In this document: one piece after another, positions 34,658-41,918 of the stretch
Layout of the letters: each line of letters begins with the position of its first letter
Position numbering within the stretch: position 1 is the stretch's first letter
Assembly: GCA_963724825.1 (NCBI GenBank)
Contig: CAVRWT010000015.1
Coordinates: 31,892 to 95,891 of the forward strand
Source of the DNA: JALYNX01 sp963724825
GTDB taxonomy: Bacteria; Actinomycetota; Acidimicrobiia; Spongiisociales; ZC4RG35
Direction: 5' to 3'
Length of the DNA: 64,000 bases
Translations under genes and position numbers: made by a program
The notes under the pieces: generated by a model
What the model was told of the DNA's origin: nothing
Database searches by the model: none
What the model saw: the letters and a program-made list of their open reading frames with translations, nothing else

Positions 34658-35707
34658 CTAGCCGGCGACCGTGGTCGAGGTGACAATCTCTCCCTCGGCC
34701 GGGGGAGCCCCTTCCTCGCCTTGAGCAGGGGGACCCCCTTGCTCGCCTTCGGCGGGGGCTTCAGGACCGACTCCACAGTCCACCAGGGCCTCGGCAGGGT
34801 CCTCACCTCCGAATCGAACCCTCTCGAAGGTGACCACCGCGGCCAATTGCTCGGGGCTGAGGGAGGCGTGACTGGGCATGGTCCCCCCGCCGCCTACTGG
34901 CTTGTTGGTGTCCCCGTAGGTAGTTCGACCGGCTGCCTGGAAACCCTGTGTCCCGAGGCGGACCCATTCCATGTGATCTGTGCACGACCCGAAGGTGGTC
35001 AGCACTCCGGTGAGTGCCGGCCCGACTCCTCCGCCCCCTCCTGCGCCATGACACCCGACGCAGGTTGCGCCGTCTCCGTGGTAGATCGCGTCGCCGAGAG
35101 CGAGGTAGTCGGTCCCACCACCGCCGACGCCTGAACCGGTGAAATCAGACCCGTCGCAATTCACGATCTGACCGCTGACGACGTCGGTCTGGAGCTCGGT
35201 GGCCTCCCCGCAGACTCCGGTGGCAGCACCCCCCAGAGCGAAGAGGGCGAAGAGGGGGATGATCAGCATCACCGCCGCCAGCCACCGGGGGAACACGAAG
35301 TTGGTCCGCTCCCTGATCCCGGCCGTGGGCACCGTGACCACTTCGGGGAGGTTGGCGGCCTCGGCGGCGGACACCTGGGCAGGTACCGGCGCCCGGGTGG
35401 TGACCCCGGGTGCGGCGGCGGCCGCAGGCGCCAGATTGTCCCCCTGCGTAGCGGGGGGACCGGTCGGCGTCTCGTCGACCGAGGGGGGTGCTGGTTCTGT
35501 TGCGGCGGTCGGCACCGCTTCGGCTGGCTCTGCGGCTGCCTCGGCCGACGGTGGCGCCGCCCCGGCCACGCTCTCCCCGCCCGCCCACGCGGTCAGCACC
35601 TCGTCGAAGGTCATACCTGTGGCTTGCGCCCGTGCTGCGGCCGAGCGTCGAACCAGGGCCTCGGGGACCCCGAGGGCGGCGGCAGCGGCGGCGACGAGAT
35701 CGCTCAT
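34658..35707 (-). CDS. Membrane-anchored monoheme cytochrome c with N-terminal 'RSAxAR' module
   Basis: 349 residues in four parts: module at residues 14-44 (PEALVRRSAAARAQATG, then DEVLTAWAGG), a Pro/Ala linker to ~130, one helix at ~141-160 (LAAVMLIIPLFALFALGG), and an outer cytochrome c domain with one heme motif CVGCH at 216-220 and an axial methionine likely in GTMPSHASLSPE. The tail is acidic and Pro-rich. A C/G palindrome (35438-35460) is embedded in the linker. It is the third gene of the operon with the CcoN- and CcoO-like genes, overlapping the latter by four bases. The module recurs in two other respiratory subunits here. Confidence 0.8.
   Translation of the reverse strand: MSDLVAAAAAALGVPEALVRRSAAARAQATGMTFDEVLTAWAGGESVAGAAPPSAEAAAEPAEAVPTAATEPAPPSVDETPTGPPATQGDNLAPAAAAAPGVTTRAPVPAQVSAAEAANLPEVVTVPTAGIRERTNFVFPRWLAAVMLIIPLFALFALGGAATGVCGEATELQTDVVSGQIVNCDGSDFTGSGVGGGGTDYLALGDAIYHGDGATCVGCHGAGGGGGVGPALTGVLTTFGSCTDHMEWVRLGTQGFQAAGRTTYGDTNKPVGGGGTMPSHASLSPEQLAAVVTFERVRFGGEDPAEALVDCGVGPEAPAEGEQGGPPAQGEEGAPPAEGEIVTSTTVAG
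35438..35460. repeat. C/G palindrome family C, copy in the cytochrome c linker
   Basis: GTCCCCC and GGGGGGAC flank TGCGTAGC. Read on the coding strand it is GTCCCCCCGCTACGCAGGGG..., close to the nrdJ copy (CTCCCCCCGCTTCGCAC...). Both lie in frame inside non-conserved linkers. Confidence 0.45.
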
Positions 35708-36482
35708 TCCTCAGCCTCGGCAGGTGGGGCGGAAGTCTTGGATTCGAGGAGATAAGTCACCAGATCCTCGAGGTCGGAGCTGGAAAGCGCCACCGCGGGA
35801 TGATCGCCGAACCCGGTGACGATCGCTTCGATCTGGGCGCCGACGAGACGGGTGCCGACGTCGGAGAGATCAGGCCCGAATCGGCGGGTGCCCAGCACCT
35901 GGTTGGAGTCATTGAGGCTGACCGCGCCCAGACCGACGTCGGAGACGATCGGCCTCACCATCTGGGTGTGACAGGACACACAGCCCAGACCCTGATAGAG
36001 CTCTTGGCCGTGCCTCCCCGCCTCGCTGTAGCTGATGGCGCTGGTGCGAGCACCCGGGTTCTCGGTTGCGGCCGAGGGGCCGACCAGGCCCACCAGGAGG
36101 ACTGCGACAAAGAGACCAACGACGCCGGCCAGGATGACCATCGGGCGATCAGGCTCCGAGATCAGCACCGGTGGCTTCCTGTTGTCCGCATCTCCCGTGC
36201 GCGGTGGGGGAGCGGTGGCGTCTCGCCGACGCGAGGGGGGTGTGATGGGCCGGTCGGGACCTCATGACGACCTGCGGGCGTCTCCTCGACCTCGGGTGCC
36301 CCTTCTTCGGCTCCAGTCTCCGCAGCCGGGATCGGAGCGTCGATCGATCCACCACCGGCCCACGCTGCCAACACCTCGTCGACCGTCATCCCGGTCTCGG
36401 TGGCTCGAGCCGCGGCCGAGCGCATCACGATGGCCTCGGGGATGCCGAGGGCGGCGGCAGCGGCGGCGCTCAGATCACTCAT
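35704..36482 (-). CDS. CcoO-like cytochrome c subunit with N-terminal 'RSAxAR' module (one apparent frameshift)
   Basis: Two minus-strand frames join. The first (36482) carries the module (PEAIVMRSAAARATETG, DEVLAAWAGG) and an acidic linker. The second gives RRDATAPPPRTGDADNRKPP, a helix (VILAGVVGLFVAVLLVGLVG) and a CcoO/FixO-type domain: ELYQGLGCVSCHTQMVRPIV, 'GTRRFGPDLSDVGTR'. The rejoin point is the G6 run at 36235-36240. CcoO in cbb3 oxidases is a monoheme cytochrome c feeding the catalytic subunit. Here it overlaps the gene of the histidine-less CcoN-like protein by eight bases, so the pair is probably one complex. Confidence 0.8.
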
Positions 36483-37950
36483 CGGAATTGCCGCCCACCG
36501 TCACCTGCCGGGTCCCTTGCGCCCCGTCTTCCCCGTAGACGAGGACTTCCTGGGGAACCGCCCGCCCCGAAGTGACCGTTCCGATCACCGCCGAGGCATA
36601 AGCCAGCTGACCGAGCAGGGCGACCACGCCAAATGCGAAGGCAATCAGCAGTAGGGGATCGGAGGCCGACGCCCCAGCAGCCCAGCCATCACCGGCATCC
36701 ACATAGGCGGCGCTGTTGGAGCCGGCCAGCCATGAGTAACCGCTCACGATGCCGGCCGCCCCCATCGTCACCAGGACTCCGCCCACCCCGATCACTGTCA
36801 GCCTCATGAACGAGCGGGCCCGCTTGGTCGACTGCATCGCCCGTCCCGTCACCCGCGGCAGGGCGTCAAAGCTGACCCCGGCAACCAGCAGCGGGCCGAC
36901 ACCGAGGAGACACGCGTACTCGATTGCCTCCCAGAAGGTGGTCAACGCCGTGACCGATCCGATGGCGCGGAATGAGGCAAGGCTCGCCATGACCGCAATC
37001 ACCACGCCAAGGAACAGGCCGACAACGCCAGAGGCAACGCCGGGGCGGGAAGGCACCCGGTCCCAATGACCCTGCAGGGTGAGCGAGACATTCGACGCGT
37101 TGGCCAGGGCACCGATCGGGAAGGCAAGGCCTAGCGCGGCCGCGACCGCATCGGCCCAGCCCGGCCCGGGGCCGAAGATCAGCTGGGCCAGGCCCCACCA
37201 GACCGCGGCGAAGCCCAGCGACCAAAAACCGGCTACCGCCAATTGCCGGGAAGCCAGGGGGACGTCGATTTCCTTGACCAGCGTGTAATAGAAGAGACCG
37301 GTCCCAACTGTGAAGACCCACATGGTCACGAAACCCGCCGAGAAGAAGAGACCGGAGTAGGTCTGCGCCAGGGAGTCGGCGAAGGGGAGGGTCCACACGA
37401 GGTGGGCGGCGAAGAGAAGCGGCAACCAGACCACGCCGCCGATGACGAACCAAAGCGTCACGTAGGTCCGGGTCTCCTGGCGGCGGGCAATAGTCCCCAG
37501 AGTGTTGAGCGCGGGAAGGGAGAGGGCTGCCAGCAACGGCACATCGAGCCACCAGGGAAGACCGAATGGCTGAGACCCGTCCCCGAATCCGAATCCGATC
37601 GCTGCCAGGCCGGCCAGCACCATGACCACCAGAAACGCGAGCCCGCCGCGAGCCATGACCGGGCTCCGCAATGGTGCTCCGGTGAGCCGAGGCAGCACGT
37701 AGTAAACGCCGCCGACCAGGGAGATCACGAGGAAGCCGATCATCAGGGTGAGGTTGGCCATCGGCTGCACCCGGCCGAGGCTGATCGGAGACAGTCCTCC
37801 GAAGCGAAGTGCGAAAAGGGCCAGGAGCTCGAGCAGACCGCCGAGAACAAGGAAGGCCGCTCCGACGATGAAGTGTGCCGCCGCTACGCGGTCCTCGTCG
37901 GCCCCGCCTCCGAGGAAGGCTCGAATGTCTGCTGATTGGCTGGTCGCCAC
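36475..37950 (-). CDS. CcoN-like heme-copper oxidase subunit I homologue lacking all metal-binding histidines
   Basis: 491 residues, about 12 helices. It aligns along its length with CcoN: LGRVQPMANL matches the helix II site, GLFYYTLVKEIDVPLASRQL and AVAGFWSLGFAAVWWG match the middle, and SLTLQGHWDRVPSRPG and DALPRVTGRA match later loops. The low-spin heme histidine position reads Ala65; the CuB positions read Ala205 and Ala255-Gln256; the helix X heme ligands read Ile343 and Tyr345. Only three histidines remain in the whole protein (26, 183, 295), none at ligand positions. It therefore cannot be a normal oxidase. A GTG at 37950 starts it. Confidence 0.85.
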   Translation of the reverse strand: MATSQSADIRAFLGGGADEDRVAAAHFIVGAAFLVLGGLLELLALFALRFGGLSPISLGRVQPMANLTLMIGFLVISLVGGVYYVLPRLTGAPLRSPVMARGGLAFLVVMVLAGLAAIGFGFGDGSQPFGLPWWLDVPLLAALSLPALNTLGTIARRQETRTYVTLWFVIGGVVWLPLLFAAHLVWTLPFADSLAQTYSGLFFSAGFVTMWVFTVGTGLFYYTLVKEIDVPLASRQLAVAGFWSLGFAAVWWGLAQLIFGPGPGWADAVAAALGLAFPIGALANASNVSLTLQGHWDRVPSRPGVASGVVGLFLGVVIAVMASLASFRAIGSVTALTTFWEAIEYACLLGVGPLLVAGVSFDALPRVTGRAMQSTKRARSFMRLTVIGVGGVLVTMGAAGIVSGYSWLAGSNSAAYVDAGDGWAAGASASDPLLLIAFAFGVVALLGQLAYASAVIGTVTSGRAVPQEVLVYGEDGAQGTRQVTVGGNSDE

Positions 37951-38112
37951 CGGATTCCTCGTTCAGGACAGGACGGCGGGAGCATAACGACTTCGCTGAT
38001 TCGTTCCGTCCTCGACCATTTGGGGGCGGTGCGGATTCGGGTTCTGTGGCTGGTGCCCGGTTATGGTAGAAACCGCCCGACAGCCACTAGATCCGCGCCC
38101 GAAACAACACAG

Positions 38113-38745
38113 ATGTACCGACTCGCAGAACTGAGTGTCCGCACCCGCAGGATGGCCGGCTGGGCCCTACTTCTGCTTGGGTTAGCGACCCTCGTTCTCG
38201 GCGTGATCTGGATCCATTTCTCGAGCCTGTCCGAGACGGTCGTTGTCGACGGTGTCGAGGTGCCGCTCGTCGTCGACTATTTCAACTGGTGGCCCCGCGG
38301 CGTCTTGTGGCAGGGCGTCGGCTATCTGGTCGTATTCGCCGCCTCCCAGATGATGATTCTCGGCGCCGTGTTTCTCTGGGTGCTCAACCAAAGGATGACC
38401 TGGTCGCGGGCGATCTTCCTCGCGGTCCTTTCCTGGCTGGAGCTGGTCATCATCTTCGGCATGGTCCCTTCTGAGTGGCTGTCCTACGCGCAGACCGAAT
38501 TGGACTGGTCGCCGCAGAAGGTCTTCCTCGTGGTGCCGCCGGTGCTGGTCCTGGGGAACACCGTCGAGATCAGCTACGCAGTGGTCAAAGACTCGATTTC
38601 GATGGGCTACCACCTGGTGATGCTGGCGGTGGCGGCGATCTTCACGCTGCAAGTCCAGAAGATCAACAAGGGCCGGCCGGAGTCGGCACAGAAGCCCGAG
38701 AAGAAGTCGCCCTACGGCCGCCCCCTGGTCAAGGGAGGGACCTGA
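38113..38745 (+). CDS. Four-helix membrane protein of the cytochrome b operon
   Basis: 210 residues. Helix 1 is WALLLLGLATLVLGVIWIHF, then an outer segment (ETVVVDGVEVPLVVDYFNWW), helix 2 QGVGYLVVFAASQMMILGAV, helix 3 AIFLAVLSWLELVIIFGMVP, helix 4 near GYHLVMLAVAAIFTLQV, and a basic tail. I do not recognise the family. It is first in the operon, translationally coupled (TGATG) to the ferredoxin, so it is a likely membrane anchor for it. The ATG at 38113 is chosen as first after the 162-base divergent promoter gap. Confidence 0.7.
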   Translation: MYRLAELSVRTRRMAGWALLLLGLATLVLGVIWIHFSSLSETVVVDGVEVPLVVDYFNWWPRGVLWQGVGYLVVFAASQMMILGAVFLWVLNQRMTWSRAIFLAVLSWLELVIIFGMVPSEWLSYAQTELDWSPQKVFLVVPPVLVLGNTVEISYAVVKDSISMGYHLVMLAVAAIFTLQVQKINKGRPESAQKPEKKSPYGRPLVKGGT

Positions 38746-39194
38746 TGGTTCGCGGAGTCGTAGACGAGACACCGCCGATTCGGGACGACTACCAGCTTGC
38801 GGTCGTGGACGGTGACTACTTCACGGACAAGCTGCGCCCCAAGCAGTTCCTCCACATCGACCAGGCGGAGTGCATCATCTGCGAGGGATGCGTCGACATC
38901 TGCCCCTGGAAATGCATCCACTACCTCTCGCTGGATGCCATAACCGAAGGGGTCAATGTCGACCACCCGGCCGATGATCCGCAGAACCTCGGCTTCTTCA
39001 TCGTCGACGAAGACGAGTGCACCCGTTGTGCTTTGTGTGTCGATCGTTGTCCGACCAATGTGATCTCACTCGGGAAGTTCGAAGGGTCCCTTGCCGACCA
39101 GGCAGTCGAGCTCGGGCTCGATCGCCGGCCCTGGGATTTCGACACCGGGCAACGTGACTTCAAGAATGGGTACGCCTATGGGATGCGCTGGTAG
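38745..39194 (+). CDS. Two-[4Fe-4S] ferredoxin-like subunit
   Basis: 149 residues with two classical motifs: CIICEGCVDICPWKC and CTRCALCVDRCPTNV, both CxxCxxCxxxCP. They are separated by ~45 residues with a long insert (DAITEGVNVDHPADDPQNLG). The arrangement resembles NuoI. Start ATG 38745 overlaps the upstream stop. Being between a membrane protein and cytochrome b suggests it passes electrons between a soluble donor or acceptor and the cytochrome b quinone site. Confidence 0.88.
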   Translation: MVRGVVDETPPIRDDYQLAVVDGDYFTDKLRPKQFLHIDQAECIICEGCVDICPWKCIHYLSLDAITEGVNVDHPADDPQNLGFFIVDEDECTRCALCVDRCPTNVISLGKFEGSLADQAVELGLDRRPWDFDTGQRDFKNGYAYGMRW

Positions 39195-39202
39195 GAGAGC
39201 TC

Positions 39203-39979
39203 TTGGCTAACGGCAACGGAAAAGTCGGTCTCATGGACCGGGTGAAGGAAGCGAACGAGAAGCTGTGGGGCTCCCAACTCGCCGAATCGATCCTCCGTCC
39301 CGGCTCACCCTTCAAGAAGGGCTACTCGGACAGCCCCAGGAACCGGTCCTATGTGGTGATGAACAACGTCCTGTATCACCTCCATCCGGTGAAGGTGAAG
39401 CGGCATGGAGTGCGGCTGTCCTACACGCTGTGCCTGGGTGGACTCAGCTTCTTCCTCTTCATCTTGCTCACCATCACTGGCATCTTCCTGATGTTCTATT
39501 ACACGCCCTCGGCCCAAACGGCCTATGCCGACATCGAGGCCTTGTCCACGAACGTCGCGTTTGGGTCACTGGTCAGGAACATGCATCGATGGGGAGCCCA
39601 CCTCATGGTGCTCTCCGTGTTCCTCCATATGAGCCGGGTCTTCTATCACGGCGCCTACAAGCCACCGCGCGAGTTCAACTGGGTTGTCGGTGTGGTCCTG
39701 CTCTTCCTCACCCTGTTGCTCTCGTTCTCCGGCTACCTGCTGCCCTGGGATCAGCTGGCACTCTGGGCGGTGACCGTGGGCACCAACATGGCCGGCTTCG
39801 TGCCGGTGGTCGGGGCTCAGGTCAAGTTTGCCCTCTTGGGCGGAGTGGAGGTTTCCGCAGCCACCCTGCTCCGGTTCTATGTGCTTCACGTCCTCGCGTT
39901 GCCGTTCATCCTCGTGATCTTCCTCGCGGTCCACTTCTGGCGGGTCCGCAAGGACGGCGGGATCTCGGGTCCCCTCTAA
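39203..39979 (+). CDS. Cytochrome b N-terminal subunit, b6-type
   Basis: 258 residues, four helices. Heme ligands: HRWGAHLMVLSVFLH (His-14-His) and HVLALPFILVIFLAVH (His-15-His); the latter 15-spacing and the end FWRVRKDGGISGPL are b6-like rather than bc1-like. Cys77 in SYTLCLGGLSFF corresponds to the residue that covalently holds heme c_i/c_n in cytochrome b6. TTG at 39203 follows GGAGAG. It receives electrons from (mena)quinol and passes them across the membrane to the other quinone site. Confidence 0.9.
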   Translation: MANGNGKVGLMDRVKEANEKLWGSQLAESILRPGSPFKKGYSDSPRNRSYVVMNNVLYHLHPVKVKRHGVRLSYTLCLGGLSFFLFILLTITGIFLMFYYTPSAQTAYADIEALSTNVAFGSLVRNMHRWGAHLMVLSVFLHMSRVFYHGAYKPPREFNWVVGVVLLFLTLLLSFSGYLLPWDQLALWAVTVGTNMAGFVPVVGAQVKFALLGGVEVSAATLLRFYVLHVLALPFILVIFLAVHFWRVRKDGGISGPL

Positions 39980-39991
39980 GGAGTATTCGCT

Positions 39992-41047
39992 ATGGCTGAG
40001 ATACCAGAGAGCCTCCTCCGGAGATCCGCAGAGGCCAAGGCCAAGGCTCTGGGGCTTCCCGTCGAGCAAGTCCTGGCCGAGATGAAGGGCGAGGCCCCAC
40101 CCCCCCAACCTCCCGCTCCTGAGCCGATCCCGGAGGCACCCCTCCTGGAAGAAGCCGTTGATGAGGTTCCACCGGCATCGGCAGCGCCCGTGGAGGATCC
40201 GGTGGTCGAGGTTTCCTCCGAGCCGGTAGTCACCCCCGAAGCTCCACACGAAGCCCCGGCCGATGTCTCCGCCCCGGCCGAACCTGAGCCGGACCCCGCG
40301 CCGGTCGAGGCTGCCGTAGAGGAGGCAAGCCCCGAGCCCGCGGCGCCACCGGGAGCGGAAGAGACTGCGGCGGCCGCAGCCGAGGCCGAAGTTGCGCCGG
40401 CGAGCGTGGCGACCCTGGTCGAAGATCAACCGACACCTGTCGAAGGGAACGGCGCCGGCAATGGGAAGGTGGCGTCCACCGTCAATCCCCGCCCGGTCCT
40501 CCCCCCGGCCGGGACCCCCGAAGGCGTTCGCACCCAGCGTCTTCTCACGGTGGTCAAAGCCCGCGCCATCCAGACGGTCAAAGCCGAGCCCACCGACAAG
40601 GTGAACACCTGGCCCCACCTGATGCTCATGGAGTTCGGGGCGCTGCTCGCCATCACCGGGTTCCTGGTGATCCTGGCGGTGATCATCCACTCGCCGCTGC
40701 TGGCCCCGGCCAACTTCAACGCAACCCCGAACCCGTCGAAGGCGCCCTGGTACTTCCTCGGGCTGCAGGAACTGCTGTCCTACTTCGATCCCCAGATCGC
40801 CGGGGTCACGGTGCCGACCATCACCGGGCTGATCGGATTCATGATGGTTCCCTACGTCGACAAGAACCCTTCGCATCGGCCAAGCGACCGAAAGTTCGCG
40901 ATCGCGCTCTATTCGGTGTTTCTCGCCGGGGCAGCGACGCTGACCATGTTCGGGGTCCTGTTCCGGGGTCGAGGCTTCAACTTCTCCTACCCGTGGAAGG
41001 ACGGCGTCTTCTTCGACGACCTCAAGGACTGGGTGCAATTCGAGTGA
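39992..41047 (+). CDS. Cytochrome b C-terminal (subunit IV-like) with N-terminal 'RSAxAR' module
   Basis: 351 residues. It starts IPESLLRRSAEAKAKALGLP, the same module as in the two cytochromes c of the divergent operon, then a ~130-residue Pro/Ala/Glu linker and three helices from ~205. The quinol-site motif is SKAPWYFLGLQELLSYFDP, that is APWY instead of PEWY. It is the split partner of the b6-like subunit, 12 bases upstream. The linker length is unusual for subunit IV, which normally lacks any extension. Confidence 0.88.
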   Translation: MAEIPESLLRRSAEAKAKALGLPVEQVLAEMKGEAPPPQPPAPEPIPEAPLLEEAVDEVPPASAAPVEDPVVEVSSEPVVTPEAPHEAPADVSAPAEPEPDPAPVEAAVEEASPEPAAPPGAEETAAAAAEAEVAPASVATLVEDQPTPVEGNGAGNGKVASTVNPRPVLPPAGTPEGVRTQRLLTVVKARAIQTVKAEPTDKVNTWPHLMLMEFGALLAITGFLVILAVIIHSPLLAPANFNATPNPSKAPWYFLGLQELLSYFDPQIAGVTVPTITGLIGFMMVPYVDKNPSHRPSDRKFAIALYSVFLAGAATLTMFGVLFRGRGFNFSYPWKDGVFFDDLKDWVQFE

Positions 41048-41277
41048 GTGGGACCAACCTCGCCCTGATCGGCGTCGCCGTGGTCGCGATATTTGGCGCT
41101 ATTGGCGCGTTTGCGGTCGCCTTTCGCCGGTCGCAGGGCGGGGGAGAGAAGCAAGCCGATCCCACGGCAGGAGTGTCATCGGAGACCAGGGCCGCGGACC
41201 GCTCGATGGAGGGCGTCTCCGTGGCGCCGATCCAGGTGGAAGAGGACGACGAGCCGGAGGCCGAGCCCGAGGACTGA
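41044..41277 (+). CDS. Small single-helix subunit of the quinol:cytochrome c reductase operon
   Basis: 77 residues from GTG 41044, overlapping the upstream stop. One helix (NLALIGVAVVAIFGAIGAFA) followed by a charged, acidic tail (EEDDEPEAEPED). It is the size of PetG/PetL-like accessory peptides but not similar in sequence; role unknown. Confidence 0.6.
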   Translation: MSGTNLALIGVAVVAIFGAIGAFAVAFRRSQGGGEKQADPTAGVSSETRAADRSMEGVSVAPIQVEEDDEPEAEPED

Positions 41278-41918
41278 AGAGCTCGAGCCGGAGCATGCCG
41301 GAGTCCAGATCGTCCAGACCCAGCGAGTCGTGGAGGTATCGGCGGAAGAAGGCGGGGTCAGTCGCCGTCAATTCTTCAATCGTGCGATCACCGCCACCTT
41401 CGGGTCGTTCCTCGCACTTGCAGGGTCTCTACTACCTGGCCTTCTTTTGGCCGAAGCTCACCGGAGGCTTTGGCGCCGACATCGATGCCGGGCTGATCAC
41501 CGATCTGGAGAATCAAGTCCACACCGCTGATGGGGCGGTTCTCCCCCTGTTCATCCCCGAGGCCAAGGCGTACCTGGTGCCCGCCCCGTTGCCCCTGTCC
41601 GCCCAATTCGAAGGAAAGAGTGTCGAGGCCGGCGGGCTGATGGCTCTCTTCCAGCGTTGTGTCCACCTCGGGTGCCGGGTGCCCTGGTGTGCCACCTCGC
41701 AGGGATTCGAATGCCCGTGTCACGGATCCAAGTACGACGCGATCGGCGAGTACTTCGGCGGCCCAGCTCCCCGCAACCTCGATCGCTTCGTTGTCGAATT
41801 GGTCGATGACCGATTCATCATCAAGACCGGGACCATCATCCAAACTCCCCGTGCTCCGACCCCCTCCGTTGTGTATCCCCAGGGCCCGAGTTGTATCTCC
41901 ATCGTCGCTGAAGCATGA
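41273..41918 (+). CDS. Rieske [2Fe-2S] protein (one apparent frameshift, start unclear)
   Basis: The first frame gives TEELEPEHAGVQIVQTQRVV, then SRRQFFNRAITATFGSFLAL, a Tat-like twin-arginine helix. One missing base near 41430 shifts to LYYLAFFWPKLTGGF and the soluble domain. The cluster is held by CVHLGC and CPCHGS with an extra Cys (VPWCATSQGFECPC) for the disulfide. No start codon is visible in the first frame, so another indel near 41270 or a start inside the previous gene is likely. It takes the first electron from quinol and hands it to the cytochrome c. It overlaps the start of the cytochrome gene. Confidence 0.82.

Noticed and set aside
35005..35020. A second heme motif in the 34658 cytochrome (GSCTDHMEW)
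   Set aside because: It reads CTDH, not CxxCH, so only one heme is supported.
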